NCBI GenBank assembly: GCA_031418035.1
Contig: JANOWU010000022.1
Coordinates: forward strand, 1-23,344
Source: JANOYY01 sp031418035
Lineage (GTDB): Bacteria; Actinomycetota; Acidimicrobiia; Acidimicrobiales; JANYDT01
Length of the DNA: 23,344 nucleotides
Direction: 5' to 3'
Under the pieces are notes generated by a model. That model was not told the origin of the DNA, searched no databases, and saw only the letters and a list, made by a program, of their open reading frames with translations. Positions 6,868 through 13,785 of this stretch are shown here, piece after piece (positions within the stretch are counted from its first letter, which is position 1; every line of letters starts with the position of its first letter). Position numbers and translations under genes: made by a program.

Positions 6868-9039
6868 TCAGTGGGTGAATGTCACGTGCGGGAGGCGACG
6901 GTCGAGCCACGACGGTAGCCGCCAAGCCCGTTCGCCGAGCATCCCAAGCAGCGATGGCACGAGCATCATGCGTATCACGGTGGCATCAAGGAAAACGGCG
7001 AGGGCGAGGGTAATGCCGAGTTCGGTCGGCGGAATTGGACCGGTCACACCGAAGGCGATGAACACCACGATCATGATGAGCGCAGCGTTGGTGATCGGTT
7101 TGCCGGTGCGGGCAATACCTTCGCGCACGGCGAGACGCGCGTCGCCGGTGCTGTCATGGCGTTCCTTGATCGCAGCGAGCAGAAACAACTGGTAGTCCAT
7201 CGAGAGCCCGAAGAGAAGGGCGAAGAAGAACAGCGGTGCCCACGCGTTGACGAAGCCTTGATGTTCGATCCCAAGCAGCGACGCGCCGAAGCCGTGTTGA
7301 AAGACCAGCGACGCAAAACCGAAGCTTGCACCAACTCCAATGAGGTTGAAGAGGATCGAGGTGAGTGCGATAAGCGGGCTACGGAATACGACGACCAACA
7401 GGAGGAACGCAACCGCCATGATTGCCCCGATCGCGAGGGGAGCTGTTCCTGTGAGAGCCTTCGTCAGATCGGTGTTTTGTGAGCCGGGGCCGCCGAGTTG
7501 GGCCTGTGCGAAGTTCCTGGCGAGTTCGTTCCGAAGCCGATCGATCAGCTTCGATGTTGCTGATGCGTCGACTGCGGTGGTCGGAATGATTCGCACGACG
7601 ACGCGGCCTGAGGGAGCGGGAGGTGTGACTGTCTGCGCGGCAACGACACCCGGGTCCTTGGTTGCGATGTCCACGACTTTGGGTGCATCGGCCGCGGGCA
7701 CCGTCACGAGCAGCGGAGCAGCCGCGCCCGGTCCGAATGCCGCGGTGACGGCATCGTAGCCGTCGCGGCTTTGCGCACCTCGATCAACCACCGCTGCTGC
7801 CGGCATGCCAAGGCGCATCCCCAATGCCGGACCGGCAAGTACGAGTAAGAGCCCGAGCCCGACGGCGAGCGTTGCACCGGGGCGTCTCATCGCTGCCGCA
7901 GTCCACTTCGCCCAGCGTCCCTCGGCCTTTTCTTCATTGCGGCGCGAGGAACGTGTGGACAGCGCCCGATCGCCAAGCGCGACGAGAACAGCGGGGAGAA
8001 GAGTGAGCGATGCCGCAGCGGTAGCAAGCACAGCGAGGATCATGCCGAGTGCCATTGCCCGGAACACCATTACCGGGACGAGGAAGATGGCGGCGAGTGA
8101 CAAGACGACCGTAAGCGCGGAGAGAAACACTGCTTTGCCGGCGGTCGCTAGTGTGCCGGCGATCGCGTCGGCTGCATTGCGTCCATCGGCGCGTTCTTCG
8201 CGATATCGCGTCACGATAAAAAGGCAGTAGTCGATGCCGACGGCAAGCCCGATCATCATGGAGAAGTTCATCGACCAGACCGACATCGGCGTCGCGAAGG
8301 TGGCGACGTGCAAGGCAGCGAAGCCGACGGCGATACCTGCAACGGCAATGAGCATCGGAAGCCCTGCAGCAAGTACGGACCCGAACGCAATGAACAAGAG
8401 AAGCATTGTCGGAATGGCAGAAAGCAGTTCTGCCTTGTGAAGCGCCTCCTCGTTCGACTTGTTGAAGTCATGCCACACGGCCCACTCGCCCGTGGTGTCC
8501 GCCTGCGCTCCCGCGGGGAGCGAGACCGCGCTCACGGTCTGCATCACCTTTCCGGCTGACTCGGGAAGTTCCGCATCGTTGCGGGACTCCAAACGGACCG
8601 GAATCAACACAGCGAGGCCGTCAGGCGAACGCAGTCCCGACTCCGCCGGCGTGCGGAGAGGGTCGATCACACCGTCTGTTCCGGGACTGTTCGCGAGTGC
8701 ATCGAGGAGCTTCTCGACACCAGACGGATCGGTGGCAATCGGCGTCTTCTGTCGATACGCCACGACCGCTGCTTCGGCGCCGAGTTCCGGGAAGTCTCTT
8801 CGAATCTCGTCGCGAACCTTCTGCGCCGTTGAGCCCTGTGCTTCCCAACCGGCTCCGGAGAGCGCACCGGTCAGCGTGATTGCCAGCGGGGCCGCAACAG
8901 CAACAACGACAACCCACACGAGCAGGACACGCCTGGAATGCGTCGCCGAGTAACGGCCGATCCGAGCCAGGAGACCTGCAGTTTCTTGGCCATGTAAATG
9001 CGCGATGGGCGATGGCGTGGGGTCGACGTTGGTAGACAT
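6868..9039 (-). CDS. MMPL-family RND-type membrane transporter
   Basis: This 723-residue inner-membrane protein has the twin architecture of MMPL/RND proteins: a first transmembrane helix (about 37-57), a periplasmic loop (about 58-205), TM2-6, a cytoplasmic linker rich in charged residues, then TM7, a second periplasmic loop and TM8-12. The proton-relay positions are recognisable as GLAVGIDYCLFIVTRYREE in the fourth helix and LFGLSMDYQLFLLAAIKERH in the tenth, both with the Asp-Tyr pair. MMPL proteins export lipids, siderophores or drugs using the proton gradient; the substrate here is unknown. The gene lies 96 bases downstream of the CsoR/CstR-like repressor on the same strand. Two strong stem-loops occupy that gap, so it is probably in the same transcription unit or attenuated from it. 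The ATG at 9039 lacks a strong Shine-Dalgarno sequence. Confidence 0.93.
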   Translation of the reverse strand: MSTNVDPTPSPIAHLHGQETAGLLARIGRYSATHSRRVLLVWVVVVAVAAPLAITLTGALSGAGWEAQGSTAQKVRDEIRRDFPELGAEAAVVAYRQKTPIATDPSGVEKLLDALANSPGTDGVIDPLRTPAESGLRSPDGLAVLIPVRLESRNDAELPESAGKVMQTVSAVSLPAGAQADTTGEWAVWHDFNKSNEEALHKAELLSAIPTMLLLFIAFGSVLAAGLPMLIAVAGIAVGFAALHVATFATPMSVWSMNFSMMIGLAVGIDYCLFIVTRYREERADGRNAADAIAGTLATAGKAVFLSALTVVLSLAAIFLVPVMVFRAMALGMILAVLATAAASLTLLPAVLVALGDRALSTRSSRRNEEKAEGRWAKWTAAAMRRPGATLAVGLGLLLVLAGPALGMRLGMPAAAVVDRGAQSRDGYDAVTAAFGPGAAAPLLVTVPAADAPKVVDIATKDPGVVAAQTVTPPAPSGRVVVRIIPTTAVDASATSKLIDRLRNELARNFAQAQLGGPGSQNTDLTKALTGTAPLAIGAIMAVAFLLLVVVFRSPLIALTSILFNLIGVGASFGFASLVFQHGFGASLLGIEHQGFVNAWAPLFFFALLFGLSMDYQLFLLAAIKERHDSTGDARLAVREGIARTGKPITNAALIMIVVFIAFGVTGPIPPTELGITLALAVFLDATVIRMMLVPSLLGMLGERAWRLPSWLDRRLPHVTFTH

Positions 9040-9062
9040 ACGGTTCGTCTCATTTCGAGTGG

Positions 9063-9121
9063 CGACGCGTCCGTCGAAGGGCAGACGCGTCGAAGCAGAA
9101 GCTCGGCCGTGGTGGCCGAGC
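9063..9121 (-). other. Two stem-loops between repressor and MMPL genes
   Basis: A perfect hairpin GCTCGGCC-GTGGT-GGCCGAGC occupies 9101-9121. A second inverted repeat CGACGCGTC / GACGCGTCG with a 12-nt loop occupies 9063-9092. Both lie in the transcribed spacer on the minus strand, between the repressor stop (9136) and the MMPL start (9039). No U-tract follows, so intercistronic attenuation or RNA processing is likelier than a classical terminator. Confidence 0.55.
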
Positions 9122-9135
9122 GATGATATGGCTGA

Positions 9136-9405
9136 CTACGCCAATTTGGTGAACATTTTTTGGACGTCGGCCAGGGCGTACCCCTCAGCGGCCGAACGTT
9201 CCGGATCCTGAAGGCACCATGTCAAGCCGGCAGCAACCAGCGTGAAACCGGCCTGCTCGAGTGCCTTATTGGCCGCCGACAACTGCGTCACTACGTCGCG
9301 GCAGTCACGACCCTCGGAAAGCATTTGTTGGATGCCGCGAACCTGACCCTCCACCCGACGCAAACGCCGAATCAAATCAGACACTGTGTCTTCAGGAAGT
9401 TCCAT
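9136..9405 (-). CDS. CsoR-family repressor lacking the copper His, CstR-like
   Basis: This 89-residue all-helical CsoR/FrmR/CstR-type (DUF156) repressor starts at ATG 9405. A longer in-frame reading to 9591 would run through the promoter and operators and is rejected. The core RRLRRVEGQVRGIQQMLSEG is the family helix. The two thiols are kept at Cys35 and Cys64 with the usual spacing, but the copper ligand His of the C-H-C site (four residues before the second Cys) is Gly60. Loss of that His with both cysteines kept is the hallmark of persulfide sensors such as CstR. The flanking metallo-beta-lactamase/rhodanese gene fits that role. Its promoter holds two palindromic sites for the family, one within the -35/-10 spacer, so autoregulation is likely. 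The ATG lies seven bases after the -10, which points to a leaderless message. Confidence 0.88.
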   Translation of the reverse strand: MELPEDTVSDLIRRLRRVEGQVRGIQQMLSEGRDCRDVVTQLSAANKALEQAGFTLVAAGLTWCLQDPERSAAEGYALADVQKMFTKLA

Positions 9406-9412
9406 ACCACCA

Positions 9413-9441
9413 ACCCTACAGATACCCCAGGGGGTAGTCAA
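9413..9441 (-). promoter_or_regulatory. Promoter of the CsoR/CstR-like gene
   Basis: On the minus strand a -35 TTGACT (9441-9436) and a -10 TAGGGT (9418-9413) are separated by exactly 17 bases. The spacer is almost filled by the operator at 9423-9436. Seven bases separate the -10 from the ATG at 9405, so transcription should begin at or next to the A of ATG. Confidence 0.65.
9423..9436. promoter_or_regulatory. CsoR/CstR-type operator A
   Basis: TACCCCAGGGGGTA is a palindromic G-tract site of the type bound by CsoR/CstR repressors. It lies inside the -35/-10 spacer of the repressor gene. It is the exact reverse complement of operator B. Confidence 0.75.
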
Positions 9442-9444
9442 GCT

Positions 9445-9458
9445 TACCCCCTGGGGTA
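9445..9458. promoter_or_regulatory. CsoR/CstR-type operator B
   Basis: TACCCCCTGGGGTA lies just upstream of the -35. Its centre is 22 bp, about two helical turns, from that of operator A, so two repressor tetramers could bind the same face of the DNA. Confidence 0.75.
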
Positions 9459-9464
9459 TTCCTG

Positions 9465-9828
9465 CTATCGCTGGTGTCGACGCAACAGCCGTCCCAGGGG
9501 GATAAACCTCGGCGTCTTGGCGGCATATTGCAAATACTCCGGAAAGCGCGAGGCGAGTTCGCGGAGTACATAGGGTGTCGCATGAGCCCATAGAGGCCGC
9601 TGCGCTGCAGAGATCCCCTCCCGTTCGGCTGCGGATGGGCGGTTAGCCGACGACCCAAGCCGAGCGCGCTCGCTCCGATGAGCACAACTCCGATCAGCTG
9701 AACGGCCAGACCGACAACGCGCACCGGCGTGGAGGACCGGAACGTGTCAGCCCCGGAACGGCAACCAGCAAAAGCAACAAAACCAGCTGGACGAACACGA
9801 GCAACCAACCGATACTTCGTCGACTCAC
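9465..9828 (-). pseudogene. ICMT-type membrane methyltransferase remnant
   Basis: The start GTG at 9828 overlaps the stop of the MBL-rhodanese gene by four bases (GTGA). The reading SRRSIGWLLVFVQLVLLLLL with its first membrane helix is a good N-terminus. Near 9731 the frame must shift by one base to reach VVGLAVQLIGVVLIGAS (second helix) and GLYGLMRHPMYS, the RHPMY motif of isoprenylcysteine carboxyl methyltransferase-like proteins. Directly after that, near 9562, the text jumps in another frame to RELASRFPEYLQYAAKTPRF, which is the C-terminal signature of the family, ending at the TAG at 9465. The 40-50 residues with membrane helices normally between these motifs are missing. One frameshift plus one internal deletion make this a pseudogene. 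Its position suggests a former third gene of the persulfide operon; the substrate is unknown. Confidence 0.7.
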
Positions 9829-11234
9829 TTCGCCCCACCACCCGTGCCGCCCAGACCCTCGGCCCGCGCCGCCCAAGCGTTGTAGCCACCGATCAGATCC
9901 GACACATCGACGAACCCGTGCGCTCGCAGCAAGCTCGACGCGATCGCCGAGCGGTACCCGCCGGCGCAGAACACCACCGTCGGCACCGTTGGGTCGAGAT
10001 CGCCAAGGCGGCTCAGCAACGACGGCAAGCTGACCACTCGAGCTCCGGAGATGGTTCCGAGCTCGACCTCACCCGCGTTGCGGACATCGATCAGCACGAG
10101 ACTGGGCACCGACGCAATGCGCTCCGCAAGCGTGTCAGCGGACAACCGTGAAAGCTGGGCAACATGCTCGGGATGGGCCATGAACGAGGCAACGGGATCG
10201 TCCAGGGATCCGATCACGTTGTCGAAGCCGATGCGGGCCAGGCGGACCTGCGCCTCCGCCTGCTGGCCGGGGTCGGTCACGAGCACGATCGGCGTGCCGG
10301 GCGCCATCACCTCACCGGTGTACTCCGCGAACCGGCCTCCCAGCCCGACGTTCACCGAGCCTCGTAGATGCCCTGCTGCGAATGACACGTCGTCGCGTCC
10401 GTCCACGACGACCGCACCGGCGCGCTGGTGGGCCAACACCTCGTCGAACGTCAAGGCAGGAACGCCGGAGTCGTCACGCAGCAGGTCGCGCAGCTCACGG
10501 TTCCGGTTCGCCGCAAACGAGAAGTACATCGGCGCCACGGACTGGCCCTGGGTGACGACCTCAACGAACTCGTCCTCGGTCATCGACGCAAGCGCATAGT
10601 TGGTGCGCCGCTGCTCACCGATGGTCGAGACCGTTTCCGTTGACAGGTTCTTCCCGCACACCGATCCGGCGCCGTGGGCCGGGAACACTCTCGTGGCGTC
10701 GGGCAGCACCATCAGTCGTGCGTGCAGCGAGTGGTACAGCTTCCGAGCCAACTCATCGGCCGTCACACCGACCGACGCCATCAGATCCGGGCGGCCGACG
10801 TCACCGATGAACAACGTGTCACCGGTCAACACGCCATACGGGTCGGCGTCGACGCCATGGTCAAAGACCACCACACTGACCGACTCCGGCGTATGGCCCG
10901 GGGTCTCACGGACCTCCAACACCACCTCACCGGGCACGATCCGATCGCCATCCGCGTACGTCTCGATCGGATACTCCGTACGACCCTTCGCCGCAGCTCC
11001 AAAGACAATCGTCGCACCCGTCCGCGCCGCCAGTTCCAGATGCCCGGATAAGAAGTCCGCATGGAAGTGCGTCTCCAGTACCTTCTCGATCCGCAGGCCG
11101 TTCGCCTCAGCGTCGACCAAGTACTCCGCAACATCACGCTGCGGATCGACCACCACGGCACGGCCCGTTGTCGTGTCTCCGATGAGATAGCTGGCGTGCG
11201 ACAAACAGCCCAGGTAGTACTGACGGAAGAACAT
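9825..11234 (-). CDS. Metallo-beta-lactamase/double rhodanese, persulfide dioxygenase-type
   Basis: This 469-residue protein has an N-terminal metallo-beta-lactamase domain (about 1-250) of the ETHE1/persulfide dioxygenase type. Metal ligands are visible in THFHADFLSGH (His56, His58), TPGHT (His114), TGDTLFIGDVGRPD (Asp139) and FPAHG (His187). Two rhodanese domains follow (about 262-358 and 365-465). The first has no active-site Cys (VLVTDPGQQ at that place) and should be inactive. The second has Cys423 in VVFCAGGYRS. This layout is that of CstB-like enzymes, which oxidise glutathione or CoA persulfide to sulfite and transfer sulfur to thiosulfate in hydrogen sulfide detoxification. A CsoR/CstR-type operator covers its promoter 43 bases upstream. 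It is coupled by GTGA to the ICMT-like remnant. The family is confident; the exact substrate is inferred. Confidence 0.92.
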   Translation of the reverse strand: MFFRQYYLGCLSHASYLIGDTTTGRAVVVDPQRDVAEYLVDAEANGLRIEKVLETHFHADFLSGHLELAARTGATIVFGAAAKGRTEYPIETYADGDRIVPGEVVLEVRETPGHTPESVSVVVFDHGVDADPYGVLTGDTLFIGDVGRPDLMASVGVTADELARKLYHSLHARLMVLPDATRVFPAHGAGSVCGKNLSTETVSTIGEQRRTNYALASMTEDEFVEVVTQGQSVAPMYFSFAANRNRELRDLLRDDSGVPALTFDEVLAHQRAGAVVVDGRDDVSFAAGHLRGSVNVGLGGRFAEYTGEVMAPGTPIVLVTDPGQQAEAQVRLARIGFDNVIGSLDDPVASFMAHPEHVAQLSRLSADTLAERIASVPSLVLIDVRNAGEVELGTISGARVVSLPSLLSRLGDLDPTVPTVVFCAGGYRSAIASSLLRAHGFVDVSDLIGGYNAWAARAEGLGGTGGGAK

Positions 11235-11272
11235 GAGACGCCCCTAATCGGTCGAAGAATTCCTTTACTCCA

Positions 11273-11290
11273 ACTATACCCCCAGGGGTA
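11273..11290 (-). promoter_or_regulatory. Operator C and -10 of the persulfide dioxygenase gene
   Basis: TACCCCCAGGGGTA (11277-11290) is a third copy of the CsoR/CstR-type palindrome, extended to ATACCCCCAGGGGTAT. A minus-strand -10 TATAGT (11278-11273) overlaps its edge, and the coding ATG at 11234 follows with AGGGG as a possible ribosome site. Repression by the CsoR-like protein at 9136 is the natural reading. Confidence 0.75.
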
Positions 11291-11405
11291 TACATTCCAC
11301 AACACGCGCAAACCTTCGCCCGCCAGCAAGGCGCAGACGCGTTGCGTGCTACTGCTGCTCCACCAGCTTCATCTGCTGTACGCAGCATGTCTCGACGTAC
11401 TCTTC

Positions 11406-11735
11406 TCAGACGGACATCTGCACGCCTAACGACGGCACGGTCGGAGGGTGCGACGGGACCTTCCGCCGGCGCGCATCGGCGCACGGATTCGCCGAAATCC
11501 GGCCCGTTCGCTTCGAGTGCTCAAGCACCTTCGACATTGTCGACGCGAAACGAGAACAGGTCATAGGATCAAGCGCCCCCTCCCACACGGCGTACACCGC
11601 CTCCACGATCTACCAATCGAGCTTCGACAGGGGAACCTCGCCAACGACTTTCCAAACGGGAAGAACTGTGGAACAGATCCGCCGACATGCCGATCGGTCT
11701 GTGCGAATGGCCTCCGACTCGGTGCGAGTTTCCGA
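11406..11735 (-). pseudogene. Tyrosine recombinase (phage integrase) N-domain remnant
   Basis: On the minus strand one frame reads as the core-binding (SAM-like) domain of a tyrosine integrase: TVLPVWKVVGEVPLSKLDW, then an in-frame TAG near 11612, then VEAVYAVWEG, a stretch ending in MSKVLEHSKRTGRISANPCA and DARRRKVPSH. The LPxxGxxPLSKL opening and the RTGRIxANP end are characteristic of these domains. The catalytic domain with its Arg-His-Arg-Tyr residues is not found downstream, where the frame ends in unrelated sequence at 11406. The gene is therefore dead: truncated and with an internal stop. It is probably what remains of an integrated element that once occupied the region to its right. 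No attachment site or tRNA was recognised. Confidence 0.6.
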
Positions 11736-11810
11736 CAAGCAGAGATCGCACCCGGCCTTCACAATTCGCGCCGATGTCGCGCCTCGACGCTCACCGTTTT
11801 CAATCAGCAC

Positions 11811-12200
11811 TTCAGGCTAGCCAGCGCGACCTCGCAAGATCACGGTGACCACAAACCGTCTTCATGTACCTCCGGCGTTGACCGGTGACGGGAGCAGCCG
11901 GACCTTCAACGCCGACAAGCCAACGGTCATGTCCGAGCTGCGACATCGCACCCGAGCGACGAGAACGAACCTTTACCTTGCCCGCCCGTTTCGGAGATCG
12001 GAACATGGCCTGGCCCTAGTCCGGATCAACAACGCGCCGCCGAACTCCGCGCATGGACCCTCATCAATATGCGTGCTGATCATTATAGAACTCGCACCTA
12101 TCGGCACATCTGCAGTAGTGCGCGTATCGCGACTTTTTCTCGGTCCGAGCGGTCTTCTACGTCGGTCGGTGAGCGGGCTCGATTCGGTCGCGCCGAGCTG
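11811..12200. other. No recognisable gene
   Basis: About 390 bases between the integrase remnant and the RsbW-like gene hold no frame that resembles a known protein. An AT-richer patch around 12060-12110 includes TATAAT on the minus strand at 12082-12087, a possible -10 without a convincing -35. No long repeat or stem-loop stood out. Confidence 0.5.
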
Positions 12201-12593
12201 TCACTGTTTCGCTGAGAGCGGAATTTCCGCGGAAACGGTCGTTGCCCCATCGTCGTGCTCGATGGTCAAGTCACCGATCGCTCCCACGATCGCTAACCCG
12301 CGTCCTCGAATGTCGTCAGCCTTCGACGTCGAGAGGCTCGGTTCAAAATCTTCTCCCTGATTCGTCACGCTCACCCGAACATCGTCATCCGACAGTTCCA
12401 TGGAAATCGACAAGGCGTCGCTCCCGGTGCTTGCCTCCACCGCATTCGTTACCAACTCGGAGGTAGCGAGTTCCACGTCGGCAATCTCCTTCGCGTTCGC
12501 ATGGTCGTCTTGTAAAACTGCCGACGCGATGCGTCTGGCTACGGCACCCTCGCGATTGTTCGGCTGCACTTTAAGCTTCACGACTCTTCGCAT
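12201..12593 (-). CDS. RsbW-like anti-sigma factor / HATPase_c_2 kinase
   Basis: This 130-residue GHKL-fold ATPase domain stands alone. The N-box ELATSELVTNAVEAS lies near residues 42-56, the G1 region VSVTNQGEDFEP near 84-95 and the G2 lid RGRGLAIVGAIGD near 107-119. This is the layout of small RsbW/SpoIIAB-like serine kinases and single-domain HATPase regulators common in actinobacteria, which bind or phosphorylate anti-sigma antagonists. No sigma factor or STAS antagonist lies next to it, so its partner is elsewhere or lost. The start ATG at 12593 gives the expected beta strand VVKLKVQPN at the N-terminus. A short palindrome, TTGACCCCGTCAA, lies 60 bases upstream. The gene appears intact although it sits between two decayed stretches. 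Confidence 0.82.
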   Translation of the reverse strand: MRRVVKLKVQPNNREGAVARRIASAVLQDDHANAKEIADVELATSELVTNAVEASTGSDALSISMELSDDDVRVSVTNQGEDFEPSLSTSKADDIRGRGLAIVGAIGDLTIEHDDGATTVSAEIPLSAKQ

Positions 12594-13146
12594 CGGGCAT
12601 CCCGTTTCGTTCTCGATTTCGCGGCATCTCCACTCCTGGGTGGTGCCCGGAAGTTGACCCCGTCAAACCGCTCGAATAATCACACTCGTTTGCTTCTGGC
12701 AGGGAACGAAGTCAAGCGCCCCCATCGACAGCGGGCGATATGTCGACACGAACTCACTCGCTGAATTCCGTCGAGTTCGTCGCGTCTGAACCTTTTGAAC
12801 AACCAGCGGAGCGGGTAGGTGACCGTCGTGGAAACTTCACCGGCACCCACCCGAGAGATCCGCTATCCAACGCAAGGATATGCGCGCCTTTGTTCGTACG
12901 TAACGACAAAGCGAAACCAGGGTCTAGGGCGGCGCCTCACAGGTCAACAAGCTGTTGACAGTCGAACGGGGTGCCTCGTGATCGCCGCACGTACACCCCT
13001 ATGCCACACGACCAACAATCCGACAATCCCTGCACCAACCCAAGGATCCGCCGGGCTGTGGCTGGGTATCCCATACCACCGGCTCAGGGGCGCACACTTT
13101 GATCGGTCCGCTGGGCATCGCGACCGGCACCGTAACCGGCGAACGG

Positions 13147-13174
13147 CAGTACCCAGGAGGGCGCACGGCTCGGG
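13147..13174 (+). repeat. 28-nt dispersed repeat, copy 1
   Basis: This copy matches the one at 13648-13675 in 25 of 28 bases (shared core AGGAGGGCGCA). It carries a GGAGG element that resembles a ribosome-binding site but has ACG where copy 2 has ATG. Confidence 0.6.
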
Positions 13175-13647
13175 CCGAAGTGCAGCGCGCTGGTTTCGTC
13201 GACTTCCAGCAGTAGGACGCGAGTTTTCCACGGATGGCAATCGCGAGCTCGGAAGGCGTAGGGTTCCGCGACCGCCGAACGACGGCGACACCGGCTGTGG
13301 GTCATCTCACCGGGTCAGTCGATCGACGAGGCTGCCGGGTGTTTCGTGTCGATGGAGTCGTGCCGCTGCACACAACTGCTCGCCGAAGCAGCGGGGACAC
13401 CGAAGAGGTGGCCGATAGATGAGGCCCGGATGCTCGCGTTGGGACTGGGATCCTTGGCCTTCGGTTGGCAATCGTTTCAACCGTTCCGGGACGGGCTGAT
13501 CGAATCCGACCCCAACATGTTGAAGTAGTTCGACCGTCGGACCGTAGCGTTCAATGATTGGGCGGTGTCCCGTCGTTCTTCCGCACCAAGACCTCACGCA
13601 CTACCTCTAGCAACAGTTATCCGACGCCGCACACTTCCGGCCTACGC

Positions 13648-13675
13648 CAGTGCCGAGGAGGGCGCATGGCTCGGG
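13648..13675 (+). repeat. 28-nt dispersed repeat, copy 2
   Basis: Second copy of the 28-nt repeat, located immediately before the cyclase fragment. Here GAGGAGG followed by ATG could start a seven-codon reading (MARVATV) whose stop overlaps the GTG at 13686. Confidence 0.6.
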
Positions 13676-13685
13676 TAGCGACGGT

Positions 13686-13785
13686 GTGAGGCCGTCGGGG
13701 ACGGTCACGTTTCTCGTCACTGACATCGAGGGCTCGACTCGTCGGTGGGAGGCGGATGCCGACGCGATGCGGCGGTATTACCTGT
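13686..13785 (+). pseudogene. Class III adenylate/guanylate cyclase, N-terminal fragment
   Basis: From GTG at 13686 the reading RPSGTVTFLVTDIEGSTRRW is the unmistakable start of a class III nucleotide cyclase domain. It includes the first metal-binding Asp in the FLVTDIEGST motif. The similarity stops after DADAMRR at about 13780, where the sequence becomes the non-coding strand of the neighbouring flavoprotein gene. Only about 33 codons remain, so the fragment cannot be functional. In actinobacteria this start usually leads into large cyclase-ATPase-LuxR regulators. The abrupt end marks a recombination joint. Confidence 0.75.

Larger units (their letters stand above)
12594..13685. other. About 1.1 kb without an identifiable gene
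   Basis: All six frames were read. None gives a known family, and the open frames here are broken and rich in Arg/Ser/Pro, as expected for shadows. It contains a 13-bp palindrome at 12654-12666 (TTGACCCCGTCAA) and the first copy of a 28-nt repeat (13147-13174) whose second copy precedes the cyclase fragment. A plus-strand frame at 13346-13528 of 60 residues is weakly protein-like but unrecognised. The region looks like decayed accessory DNA. Confidence 0.5.

Noticed and set aside
7340..8953. Several open frames on the plus strand opposite the MMPL gene
   Set aside because: They are antisense shadows rich in Ala, Ser, Thr and Arg with no domain pattern.
9481..9504. Possible fourth CsoR/CstR-type site (CCCAGGGGGATA)
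   Set aside because: Only one arm fits and the spacing is off by a base; it lies in the coding part of the methyltransferase remnant.
12819..13418. 199-residue plus-strand frame
   Set aside because: It is Arg/Ser/His-rich, lacks any recognisable motif, and another frame is equally open; it looks like degraded DNA.
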